This document shows, in pieces, positions 1 through 8,766 of a stretch of 15,578 nucleotides of DNA. The notes beneath the pieces are model-generated. The model was not told where the DNA came from, did no database searches, and saw only the letters and a list, made by a program, of their open reading frames with translations. Each line of letters begins with the position of its first letter. The first letter of the stretch is position 1. Source of the stretch: Cyclostephanos tholiformis (Eukaryota > Bacillariophyta > Thalassiosirophyceae > Thalassiosirales > Thalassiosiraceae); NCBI GenBank assembly GCA_036939975.1, contig JALLPB010000461.1, positions 1 to 15,578 of the forward strand, in the 5' to 3' direction. Position numbers and translations under genes: made by a program.

Positions 1-164
1 CATAAAAAGAGTTTTGGGAACGCTCCAATCTCGTAGTAGTATTTTTGTGACTGAAATACCGCTAATTAGAAAAATTGTGACTGAAAGATGAAGCTAGGTA
101 GTAAAGCGAAATACTACTACCTACACTACCTAGGTAGACATCAAAAAAAAAGCAAACCACCGAG
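1..164. promoter_or_regulatory. Upstream region of the prolyl hydroxylase gene, with repeats
   Basis: This leader precedes the start codon at 165. The 12-mer TTGTGACTGAAA occurs at 45-56 and again at 75-86, exactly 30 bases apart. A hairpin-capable inverted repeat follows (TAGGTAGTA at 95-103, TACTACCTA at 115-123, 11-base loop). A perfect 12-base palindrome, CTACCTAGGTAG, lies at 126-137, only 27 bases before the ATG. An A-rich stretch and a short purine-rich leader lead into the ATG. These are direct observations. That they are promoter or 5' leader elements is inferred only from position; no known factor site is claimed. Confidence 0.4.
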
Positions 165-2594
165 ATGATGTCGTCGTTGTGCGTCGGGGCGATCATCAAG
201 ACGACGCTCGCCTGCGTCGTCGCCTACCTCCTCGGCGTTGCATTGTCCCCACATGTCATACCCGTCGATTATTTTCGACAGAGTGGCGGCTCGTCTACGC
301 TGGCGGTGCTTGTTGGGGGGAATGACACCGTCCCGCGACGTCCCGATGTCGAATCTGCTTCTTCGTCGTCGTCCGTGCCCGAAGGGCCTCCCTCTCCCGT
401 GATTCCCCCCCGGGGACGAAACCCTCTCGAACAGTCGTACGCTTCTCTCCTCGACCTCGACTCGAACGGTGGGGTTGATCCCTTCGCGGACGTGGACATA
501 TTCGTCCATCGCAACGGGGAGGCATACCCCTGCTCCCGTCAGGGGTCGCCCCCCCCCGACGATGACGGCGAAGGTGGCGCCGCCCTGAGCTGGACGTCTC
601 GCGCTCTCTTGGATTCCGCGATCGTTCTTCCTTCTACTGTCGGTGATATTACACTGAAATCGCAAGACAAGTACGCCTTCGACGCGATACTCACCAGTGC
701 CCTGATGGGGGGCGGCATGTCGATCCCACCCCTCCTCCACGATGGGGGGGAGGCGTGTGGTCCGACTTGGAAGAATCACATTCTCGACAGTATTCCCGCG
801 TTGGCGAGCATATCGTCCCTGTTGAAGTATTGCGACATGGGCATCGACAGGACCACAGTTCAGTTGGATCACGACAGGATTGTGAACGTCCCGAAGACTG
901 GCACGAAGCCCTGCCACTTCCACACGAGGGAGGGGTTGAGAATCACGGGACTCAGGCACCTGGCGCAATTGGCGAAAGATGCGGGAGTCGTCGCCGCGGG
1001 GAAAGAGGAGTGTGCGCTCGGCGTCGATGGGACCTGCGAGGATGATGATGCAAATACGTCGACGACGCGGAGGAAGGAATTGCACCTGTACGCGGTCCAA
1101 GCTGGACGACAATTCATCTTCGCTCCCAAATACGTCGGCGAGATATTCGATCTACCGCATGTGCCCGTGCCTCTTGACCTCCCCGTGCGGCTTGAGGTTA
1201 TCTCCCTCGTTCCCCGGGTATTCGACGTGTACAACTTCTTCAACAGGGAGGAGAGCGCCGCAATTGTCGACAAGGCGCTCAAGGAAACGAGCGAGAGTCA
1301 CAAGATGAAGAGGAGCAGCACGGGCGCGAATGGGTACAACATTAATTCGCAGAGGACGAGCGAGAACGGGTTTGACACTCACAGCGACGTTGCTCAGGCG
1401 GTGAAGAGACGGTGCATGACCGTGCTCGGTGAGAGAATTTTATTTGTTCTTCAATGATCATATCCCGGAAGTCTAACCATCTTACTGCGTTGATTTGTCA
1501 GGCTTTGACGAGTACGAAGAGAGCTTCACTGATGGACTGCAGATTTTGCGGTACAACAAGACCACGGCGTACGTTCCGCATCTTGATTGGATCGACGATT
1601 ATGGGAAGCAGAACGAGCACGACTGTGAGTACGCTTCTTGTGATTGCATTCCGTTGCTTTTGATGATGCTCATTTCCGTTATTGTCACAACCACGACAGT
1701 CGATACAGAGCACTTGGGCACTAACAGATTCGCGACGATACTGCTATACATGACTGATATGAAAGAAGGTTAGTGAATACTTGTACGATGGCCAGGACCA
1801 CCTATGACAAAGCAGGAGCAAGTGAGTTGATTTTCATTATCTGACACCACAAACACTGGTTGTCTTTCGTGTGCTTCCCATATCGCTAATTAACAAAAGG
1901 TGACGGCGGAGAAACCGTCTTCACTGAGGGTTATCCCCCCGGAGATGGCATCCGGCTGGAGTTTGAGGAAGCCCAGGTCGCACTGCGCAAGTCTGGAGAC
2001 ACCGCTGGAATCCTCGAAGAGAATTCGTGGGAGGAAAATATGGTCGTGCGATGTCGTTCCAGACTGTCCATACGACCTCACTCAAGTCGCGCCGTCCTCT
2101 TTTACTCGCAGAATCCGGATGGCACGCCGGACCAAAAATCAATGCACGGAGGCTGTCCCGTGATAAGGGGGGAGAAATGGGCAGCGAGTGAGTGGCACCT
2201 TAGACAAAAATGAACATGAAAGTTTTTCGTATCCAATCTCACGATAAACCTTTCGACGACCTCTTCCGTTCTCTCAGATCTGTGGGTATGGAACGGTCCA
2301 AGAAATGGATATCCTGGTAGTCCGACGAATCAAGACGTTGTGGAACGGAACAGGGCTGCAGGCAAGCAGAATACCCAACAGAAGCAGACATCGTTCCTCA
2401 ACACCCAAACTGACGAAACCATGAGGAACGCGCAGTTGTACTTCCAGGATACGTTCTGGGGGAAGATGGGATTCGGTGATCCGGCTATAAATGTAAATAC
2501 GTACAAGGGCCATCAATGGCACGTTAAAGTGAACGAGATGACCGTGAAAACATTCATCATTGACGACAGCCCAAATCAGTCATATACTATTTAA
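165..2594 (+). CDS. Membrane-anchored prolyl 4-hydroxylase (2OG/Fe(II) dioxygenase) with C-terminal VHL-beta-like segment
   Basis: Five exons: 165-1428, 1502-1624, 1700-1768, 1900-2187 and 2278-2594, all with GT-AG introns of 73, 75, 131 and 90 bases, giving 686 residues. Residues about 5-28 form a hydrophobic signal anchor, so a type II ER/Golgi membrane enzyme is likely. Residues 30-350 hold Ser/Pro/Asp-rich linkers and sequence I do not recognise. The P4Hc catalytic domain spans about 355-590. Its iron ligands are visible as H448 and D450 (PHLDW) and H568 (MHGGCPV), and the 2-oxoglutarate-binding basic residue is K578 (GEKW). The strand motif NRFATILLYM and the GGETVF motif match the family. 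Enzymes of this family hydroxylate peptidyl proline using O2, 2-oxoglutarate and Fe(II). Residues about 634-686 resemble the VHL beta domain (NTYKGHQW against human SYRGHLW). Two adjacent ATGs (165, 168) open the frame; I chose the first. Exon joins were made by eye, but the protein frame runs smoothly across all four. Substrate unknown. Confidence 0.88.
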
Positions 2595-3388
2595 TGAGAA
2601 CTGTTATGTCATTTATGGAGGATTGGAAGCAACTTACATCGGCAGTAATGAAGCAGATGTAAAGTCGTCCATATTTCTATATCCTACACACCGCCGGCAT
2701 GAGGAATTCTGACCGGTAGACGACGACGACATGGAGGGTATGAGCATATGATGTGGTAAAGTTGTTGCGTTGCCTAGTAATTATATGTAACCCAAAATTA
2801 TTGACATAGGACTCGTTCGGCAAGATTGTGGGAGCGAAGTCGCGTTCGAATGGTCCGTTTTCATCTGGAAGCAGTTCATATTCTAATGAATTCATATCAT
2901 CTGCGTCATCAAATTTTGTTAGCATGTTTAAGAAGCTGAGAGAATTACACTAAATGATACCGAAGCATGAGCAGTCTTCATTGATCCGCATATTGATCAA
3001 GCGAAGTGAAGAATAGTGGTAACGAAGACATTTTGCAAAAAGTATACAAATCCAAATGGTGCGTATGAAAGGAGCGCATATTCTATGAACCGTCATGTTA
3101 TGTCAGCAATCAGTTCCAATTTAGAGCGCCTGATTGAAGCCAGTCAAATGATATCATTAGACAGTATGGTAGAATGGTCTTGTCAAAGGTATCGTGTAAA
3201 AAGACAACACTTTCTTTTCAAACATATTATCTACTCCTGCTCTCAAAATCGAGTCATACTGTGATTAGATGAATTCACAAATAAAGAGAAACCCAGAACA
3301 CATGCAGTTAACTCGACCATCTTCTTGCCATCAGAAAAGCCGAAGATATGAATAGCCGAAATCCAAGTCGCGCATAGAGGCAATCATT
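2595..3388. other. Convergent 3' intergenic region
   Basis: This stretch lies between the ends of two converging genes and is clearly more AT-rich than the hydroxylase coding sequence. It holds two open frames of 82 codons (2677-2925 on minus and 3016-3264 on plus). Neither has a recognisable motif, and I could not find convincing splice-linked exons for either. No clear AATAAA close to either stop was seen. I regard it as 3' untranslated and spacer sequence, perhaps with gene remnants. Confidence 0.5.
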
Positions 3389-5053
3389 CTACACTAGAAC
3401 CCTCTTCTTGCCAAAAAGTTTCTTCAGCCCCCTCCTCTTATTCTTCTCGCTCAATTCCAGTAATTCCGATTTGAGGTTGCTTCTAGTCTTCGACCACAAT
3501 ATATCATTCTCGGGAATGGTCATTAAGCCTCTAACCATATGCTTTTTATTGAGGCAAACATTTTCACCGTCTTCAAAGTTGAGCATTGCATAGCGATCGC
3601 GCGTGCCGTCTACATCATCTTCTCCTCCCTGCTGTATTTTCAAAGAAGGCACTACTTCCTTATCCTTAGTGGAGGTGGGCTTGATTGAACTGAAAATGAC
3701 CTGATTATAGTCAGTGTCGGGGGTATACCTAGGAACTGCCCCAATCAGGGTGCTTTCGTCCTCTTGTGCTCTGATAGGCCGACGCGCTTGCGGTACAGTA
3801 CAAGCAGCAGCTTCAGGTGCTGCATCGGTTGTATCAGTAGTTTTATTTACTTTCTTTGACATCTCCACCTGAAAGTTGGCAAAAAGAATCAGTATGTTAC
3901 TCCTCCGTTCATTGTCACTCCCATCTTTAGGGGTGCATCCCAATGGTAGCCTGCCCTTGTCGTCCATAACTGTTAACGCCTCTGGGAATACATCAAGCAG
4001 GAACTCCAATATCTTGTCTTCGTTACCATATTTGAAGCAGTGATGCAATGGAAGCATGCCCTGATCGTTTCGGCAGCGTATTGCACCGGGATAGAGGTGA
4101 TACAATCTCAGCACCACATCAAACGGAGCATTGAACGCCAGTGCAGCATGTAACGGCAGCATCCTCCAACGAAGCACCCCAGTCCTCTCGCGTCGAACAA
4201 TCCAAGTGCGGGCCTGAGAACGCAGTTCTTTCTGTCTCTTCATGGCAAGTTCATCGGAGATCCCTTGGTCTTTACGATAACCACCAAAGAGCTGACCCAA
4301 GTTCAAAAGTCCGTTCTTGTTCTCAAGTCCCTTCCCATCGAGTAAGGCGATGGCCTCCTCCCAGTTTCGGCTCTCTAACACTAAAAACACCAATGAGGGA
4401 TTAATATCGTAATTGCAGTCTTCTTCCCACATTTGATCCTCTTCTTTGTCCTCCATGTTTGGATCACGAAGGGGTGGGACGGGGGCGCGTTTAATGGAGG
4501 AGTTGGATGCCACACTTTTTACCGAGGATGATGATGCGATGGTGTGACCATCTGTGTCTTCTTCTTTTTGAGACGAGAAGGATGGAGAGCAATATTTCTT
4601 TCCCTTTATGGAAGGGATGACCGCCAACGATTCTCTTTCCTCGTGGTGCTGTTTTTTGGAATATTCATCGTCGATATCATACAAGCTAGCTTCGACGCTA
4701 CCGTGTTCATTGTCGAAAGTGATTGCCGAGATGCGCTCACTTGCAAACCCAGAAGCCTCCGAATCAAATCCTCCTTCCGAGTATACACTCTTGGAATTTT
4801 TGGCATGCGACGTTGGATACTTCTCAGTCCACCCCGTCAATGCGCTGGTGGCGCTGTCAAAGAAGGATACGTCATCATCATCAACATCGTATCCGCTTGA
4901 GGAATACACGTCAAGCTCGGTGGGAATGGTGACGGAAGATGTCTCGGTGACATACGATCCTAAATCGCTAAGCCGTTGGTTGGATCGCATCATCGTGCCG
5001 CCGCCAGAGCTGGCGCCGCGACCACTGGTGGGGTGAGGGCCCAGATGAGCCAT
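3389..5053 (-). CDS. Ankyrin-repeat protein with acidic, Ser-rich N-terminal half
   Basis: Single-exon frame of 554 residues. The open frame reaches 5167, but the codon there is TTG; the first ATG is at 5053 with A at -3, so I start there. Residues 1-200 are Ser/Asp-rich and look disordered. Residues about 291-393 hold three degenerate ankyrin repeats. The first carries LPLHAALAF, the second LPLHHCFKYGNE followed by a helix and FPEAL, the third GRLPLGC with a short insert. This LPLH...YP/FPEA style is common in large diatom ankyrin families (established pattern, recalled). A short helix-like segment (PSLVFLVLESRNWEEAIALL) just before the repeats may be another repeat without the LPLH core. 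The C-terminus is strongly basic (KNKRRGLKKLFGKKR), possibly a nuclear or membrane-contact signal. Ankyrin repeats bind proteins; no catalytic domain is visible and the partner is unknown. It diverges from the OTU gene over 378 bases. Confidence 0.85.
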   Translation of the reverse strand: MAHLGPHPTSGRGASSGGGTMMRSNQRLSDLGSYVTETSSVTIPTELDVYSSSGYDVDDDDVSFFDSATSALTGWTEKYPTSHAKNSKSVYSEGGFDSEASGFASERISAITFDNEHGSVEASLYDIDDEYSKKQHHEERESLAVIPSIKGKKYCSPSFSSQKEEDTDGHTIASSSSVKSVASNSSIKRAPVPPLRDPNMEDKEEDQMWEEDCNYDINPSLVFLVLESRNWEEAIALLDGKGLENKNGLLNLGQLFGGYRKDQGISDELAMKRQKELRSQARTWIVRRERTGVLRWRMLPLHAALAFNAPFDVVLRLYHLYPGAIRCRNDQGMLPLHHCFKYGNEDKILEFLLDVFPEALTVMDDKGRLPLGCTPKDGSDNERRSNILILFANFQVEMSKKVNKTTDTTDAAPEAAACTVPQARRPIRAQEDESTLIGAVPRYTPDTDYNQVIFSSIKPTSTKDKEVVPSLKIQQGGEDDVDGTRDRYAMLNFEDGENVCLNKKHMVRGLMTIPENDILWSKTRSNLKSELLELSEKNKRRGLKKLFGKKRVLV

Positions 5054-5431
5054 AATATTATTGGAAGCACTTTGAGTATTGATTGCTATTGATTGGCACG
5101 ATTTCGTACAAAAAGGTAGGGTGAGAGGGTGACCAAAAATATATTGGAAGCAAGTTGACTGAGGCAATTTCTACTCGGGAAAGAATTTTGAGCGAGACGG
5201 AAAAGGTCACTCTAATTTAGCATTGTAAACGCGAAAGAAAAAATACCAAACAGCTGGCCCGCCAAAATCCAACAACCACAAAAATAATAATAGAAGACCA
5301 ACAAAGAGAAAGAGATCGTGACCATTTCATCCCTAACATCGCATGAGTGATCACCTATCGGATGCTTTACCAAAGTAGGATGAAGCAAATTGTTGGGATA
5401 TTGTGACACTATCCATTGACCACTGCGATAG
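5054..5431. promoter_or_regulatory. Divergent intergenic region between the ankyrin and OTU genes
   Basis: These 378 bases separate the start codons of two outward-facing genes, so both promoters and both 5' leaders must lie here. The part next to the ankyrin start is in an open frame with no ATG and is best read as its 5' leader. An A-rich block follows at about 5230-5310. No TATA box or duplicated element stood out. Assignment as a shared promoter region rests on gene orientation only. Confidence 0.5.
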
Positions 5432-6457
5432 ATGATAATGACCGAGACACTTGAGGAGATGAAAGTCCGTCACAAGAAGGAAATCAAATCGTTCGAGGGC
5501 GAGAAGTTGGCTGCGATCAAAAATGCCAAGTCCAAGGGCAAAAAAGCCAAGGCTGCGATCAAGGAAGCGGCGTTCAAATACGAGGCACTGCACCGTGATC
5601 TGATAGAGCGACACCGGATGGAGACTTATCAGTTGACTAACGAGGGAGGCGAAAACATTGATGATTACAACGATCAAAGCGACAATTATCTCCACGATGG
5701 TGACAAGGCGCCCTCGCCAACAGACCAGACAAAACCAAAAGCAGAAGAACAGCCTACCGCCGGACAAGCCGAGGAAGTCAAGCGACAAAAAGCTCTCCAG
5801 AAGAAACTCAAGAAGAAGAACGCACAACGTGAATTGGAAGTCAATCGCGAAAAGCGTATCATCGAAGAAAATTCAATGGCTGGTCCAAGCCGTCGACAGC
5901 TGGAAATGGAGGCATTGCAAACGTTGTACTTAAATCCCCTTGGATTGGAGGTGAATGAGGTCGAGGCTGATGGTCATTGTTTGTATAGGGCGGTAGGAGT
6001 GCAATGTCGACGATTGGGTTTGGATGTATTGGATAGTGTAGCTGGATGTTCTCATGTCAAGATTCGGGAGATCTGTGCCGACGTGTTACTTGGACCGAAT
6101 CGTGCTGAGTACGAACCTTTTGCGGAATTCGGTGAGGGCCATGATAGTAGCAATGATGGTGGTGACTATCCGGCAACATTTGAGGACTACGTAAACAACG
6201 TCCGATCGACGTCTACTTGGGGAGGACAACTGGAATTAAGAGCTTTGAGCGAAGGCTTGAAATGCCCTATCGTTGTGTTCTCGGCAGAGGGGCCGCCATT
6301 GACAATGGGTGCGGAGTATGCATCAGCTGCGACTCAGGAGAGTAGTGGTGACGATTTACGCTGGGATGTGAATAAATCCTTGCTGCTGTCATTTCATAGA
6401 CACTATTATGCTTTGGGGGAACATTACAATTCTGTTATTCCCAAACTGATGAAGTAG
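5432..6457 (+). CDS. OTU-domain deubiquitinase, OTUD6-like
   Basis: Single-exon gene of 341 residues. Residues 1-66 and about 114-148 are Lys/Glu-rich predicted helices or coiled coil, separated by an acidic linker. This N-terminal layout matches the OTUD6A/OTUD6B family. The OTU cysteine-protease domain spans about 168-336. Its catalytic loop is DGHC, giving Asp180 and nucleophile Cys183. A conserved WGGQLELRALS segment lies at 263-273, and the catalytic histidine is H331 in ALGEHYNSV, a signature shared with OTUD6 proteins. The family removes ubiquitin by hydrolysing isopeptide bonds; OTUD6B is linked to translation initiation and proteasome assembly in animals (established). In this organism the substrate is unknown. 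His at the third position of DGHC is normal for OTUD6, whereas many other OTUs have DGNC. The ATG at 5432 is the first in frame, and the early helix begins right after it. No intron is needed. Confidence 0.92.
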   Translation: MIMTETLEEMKVRHKKEIKSFEGEKLAAIKNAKSKGKKAKAAIKEAAFKYEALHRDLIERHRMETYQLTNEGGENIDDYNDQSDNYLHDGDKAPSPTDQTKPKAEEQPTAGQAEEVKRQKALQKKLKKKNAQRELEVNREKRIIEENSMAGPSRRQLEMEALQTLYLNPLGLEVNEVEADGHCLYRAVGVQCRRLGLDVLDSVAGCSHVKIREICADVLLGPNRAEYEPFAEFGEGHDSSNDGGDYPATFEDYVNNVRSTSTWGGQLELRALSEGLKCPIVVFSAEGPPLTMGAEYASAATQESSGDDLRWDVNKSLLLSFHRHYYALGEHYNSVIPKLMK

Positions 6458-7338
6458 AGCCATATCGAATAGTCGAGCATGCTGCTAAATTTATGAATTT
6501 GATCATGCTTGTTGCGAACTGCGTAATTTAATTGTCATACTAGATACTCTACTTTCGATGCGCATAATTTGGAGTATCATCTGGATTATAATCGAGGAAG
6601 CCTTGGGATCACCGAACTAATTCTTGTTATTATGATATTTTTTCCTGGGTTGCTCCGCCTAGCGTTACTTTTGCCAATCATCCCACTTCTACATACAATA
6701 TGTATCAATTTTTGCTTGCGCTCGCACGGCCGTTCGCTAAGCACAACTTAATCAAAAATGCTTTCTAAAGTACAGCGCTTCGGTATTCTCACTTATTTGT
6801 CTCTCTAGAGATACCGCTACCAAAGCACTTAAAGAATATTAAACACCGTCTTAAGCTTGATCGCAAGGCGCCAGTCGCATCATCAGGGTTTGCCTTGAAG
6901 TGGGATTTCAGTGCATCGATGGAGGCCCCGAAAAGAGATGAGTATAGGCTGTGATTGGCATCAAACTGTCGTCTGTAGGTGATGGTCTGGTTATGCTCAT
7001 TCACGATTTTTATCCCAACCGCCCTACTGGGCTGTGTACTGTTCCATTAGCTCTTCACTAACTGGACCACTCAACACTACAAAGACCTGGCTCTCGTTTA
7101 AGCCGAAATGAGCTTTCCTAATTTAGCGACTGTCTATTGAGTCATGGGTTTTTCTTTAGACTCGCATGACGTGAGCTCGGGCGTAAAACACTAAGAATGC
7201 TACTAAATATGTTACTGACGTATTGTCTCCCCTGGGGAGGGGGGTTTCCTTCCTCGTTGAAGAAATGCCAACCCTTTCAGCAATATCATATTCTTTCTCC
7301 CCTCTTCCTAAGGCACTGAACACAGTAAATCTTCTGTA
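6458..7338. other. Convergent 3' intergenic region with an unexplained open stretch
   Basis: This is spacer between the OTU stop and the COX6B stop. A minus-strand frame is open from 7046 down to its stop at 6789 (86 codons). It has no ATG near its beginning and no recognised motif, but its middle reads like ordinary protein sequence. The 6569-6751 plus-strand frame is hydrophobic and AT-driven, probably chance. A short stem (CTCCCC, one T, GGGGAG) lies at 7227-7239. No transfer RNA or known RNA was seen. Confidence 0.45.
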
Positions 7339-7668
7339 TTAGTTCTCAACCTTGATACCAGGAAAAACACCCCCCTCTCTCTCCTCATCCCACTTTTCGG
7401 TCCAAATTGCAGGGCAGATCTTCAATGCCATGTATCTCATGTTTTTACACCCCTCCTCGTCCTTGGTCGATTTCAAGCAAACCAACCACTCATTGTACCT
7501 ATTCCAGCAATGGTTGGCCTGATTTTGGGTGGGAAAGCGAGCGTCGCGGGGAGTGGTGCGGACGGCCTTGACCTCGTTAAGGAGCTCTTGCTTTTCAGCG
7601 CTGAGATCTCCCACGGGGGCAGTGAACATTTTGTTCAGCTTGTACGCTTCGATGTCAGGCTTTCCCAT
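7339..7668 (-). CDS. COX6B: Cytochrome c oxidase subunit 6b (COX6B, CHCH-fold)
   Basis: Intronless gene of 109 residues, close to the usual size. The frame extends up to 7731 but from a GTG codon; the first ATG is at 7668, so I start there. The core runs TTPRDARFPTQNQANHCW, then NEWLVC, then CPAIWTEKW and FPGIK, which is the COX6B signature. Four cysteines form the twin pair: C54-C64 (CX9C) and C74-C85 (CX10C), the spacing specific to this subunit. The protein faces the intermembrane space of mitochondria in complex IV, bridges the oxidase dimer and is oxidatively folded by the Mia40 route (established for the family). There is no cleavable presequence, as expected for a Mia40 client. The first 30 residues are less conserved. 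It diverges from the Myb-like gene across about 1.1 kb. Confidence 0.95.
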   Translation of the reverse strand: MGKPDIEAYKLNKMFTAPVGDLSAEKQELLNEVKAVRTTPRDARFPTQNQANHCWNRYNEWLVCLKSTKDEEGCKNMRYMALKICPAIWTEKWDEEREGGVFPGIKVEN

Positions 7669-8766
7669 AGTTACCGATGTTGGATAAAAAATGTTTGCCG
7701 CACTGATTTTGGCACAATGATAATCAAACACGTTTATTAGGTCTGCCCCAAAAGTTACATCTCACAAATAAATGTGGAAACATGCAAACATTACACAGAA
7801 TAAAACAAGGCCAACCGGATATTCACACTAGCACCCCTCAAATAACAAAAGAACAAAACCTTCCACAGGGCCGAACACGGAACTTCCCTTTTCAAGAGAC
7901 ACACACTCATCCACCATTAATTTTGGTCGCCGACCGAATGTTTATGGTGGTCAATTTTCCTCTTTCGTTCACCCCCCTCTCAACACCACAAGACACGCCA
8001 GCCAATCAACAGCAAGCCCCTGGTCACTAACATCTCTGCCTCGCCAAGCTTTGACTTCGTCAGTCCTTTTCATTTTTCACTTACCAATTACGCTGCGACG
8101 ATCTAGGGTGGATAAATAATATAATTACCTTTAGTAAAAATAATTATTGTGCTAACTGTGTGCGGTACAATAGATATTATTTTTAGTACCATACTTTTAG
8201 TGCGATACGATACCACTCAGCCTGAGTCTCCTCTCCAACGCTTCATCCAGGCAAGGACAGACCGAAGAGAAAATAAAAAGACCATATCGATCGTATCTCC
8301 ACAAGAGGGAGAGATTGCAACGGCGACACAAACGACACCTTCCATGACGATTTTCTTACCGTTTTAGTCAAGTAGAGAGAGGAAGCCTTCCAACGCGAGC
8401 TGCCGCCGCCGCCTGACCTCGCCGTGTTGGCCAAGAATCCCTTGCCCTTGCCTTTCAAAAAGACTCAAAAAGACTCCTCACTACGCATAGAAAATGGATT
8501 GTCAATCAGGCGGGTAAGTTTGATCACAGGCGTCTTGAAACGTACTTCAAGTTGAAGAGCGGGGACAATGGGTTGAACTTGACCCAGGGCAAGAGATGGC
8601 CTCATTATTCTCCCCCTGCCTCTCACCTTCTAAAAAATTTAACTGCTGGGCTCCACTTGCTTGGCGGGCGGGGTTCCCTACCTAATATTATCACTGCTTA
8701 CTGTCTCATTCCGCCTCGTGCTCTATCAATCATGGTATTTTATCACGAAGTCTTCCGTCTCTCCTC
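7669..8766. promoter_or_regulatory. Divergent region upstream of COX6B and the Myb-like gene
   Basis: About 1.1 kb between the start codons of two outward-facing genes. The part next to COX6B is probably its 5' leader. An AT-rich block at about 8105-8210 includes GGTAC and GTACC arms flanking a short A/T core (8163-8191). A 10-base tandem duplication CAAAAAGACT lies at 8456-8475. A short reading frame starts with ATG at 8494 and a strong GTAAGT donor follows at 8514. The segment from 8243 to 8513 is probably transcribed leader of the Myb-like gene. The open frames within this region look compositional and carry no recognised domain. Confidence 0.45.
8514..8752 (+). other. Candidate 5'-leader intron of the Myb-like gene
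   Basis: A near-perfect donor, GGCGG|GTAAGTTT, begins at 8514. The exon before it would carry ATG at 8494. Joining that ATG to acceptors at 8773, 8776, 8785 or 8791 puts the downstream sequence in the wrong frame for the Myb-like protein, so the 8494 ATG is more likely a short upstream frame or chance. The acceptor is uncertain; the end given is one AG (8748-8750 area) just before a pyrimidine tract and is approximate. Such an intron would leave the ATG at 8767 as the main start. Confidence 0.3.

Noticed and set aside
141..1112. 323-codon minus-strand open frame opposite the first exon of the hydroxylase
   Set aside because: It lies antisense to a well-supported exon with dioxygenase features. 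It is Arg-rich and without motifs, as expected for the mirror of GC-rich coding sequence.
2840..2860. GTTCGAAT resembling a tRNA T-loop
   Set aside because: No acceptor, D or anticodon stems could be paired around it.
2677..3264. Two 82-codon frames (minus 2677-2925, plus 3016-3264) in the convergent spacer
   Set aside because: No domain, no convincing splice partners, and AT-rich spacer composition. Kept only as a note on the intergenic region.
5054..5167. 38-residue upstream extension of the ankyrin protein
   Set aside because: It starts with TTG, and the ATG at 5053 has a better context; the extension reads as 5' leader.
5351..5827. 158-codon minus-strand hydrophobic frame
   Set aside because: It is antisense to the Lys/Glu-rich N-terminus of the OTU gene; Leu/Phe content is the complement of AAG/GAA codons.
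7167..7221. Two TGACGT hexamers resembling the diatom CO2/cAMP-responsive element
   Set aside because: Hexamers occur often by chance and these sit in a convergent 3' region, downstream of both neighbouring genes, not in a promoter.
7669..7731. Upstream extension of COX6B by 21 residues
   Set aside because: It begins with GTG, not ATG, and the extension does not resemble the family; the ATG at 7668 gives a normal-length protein.
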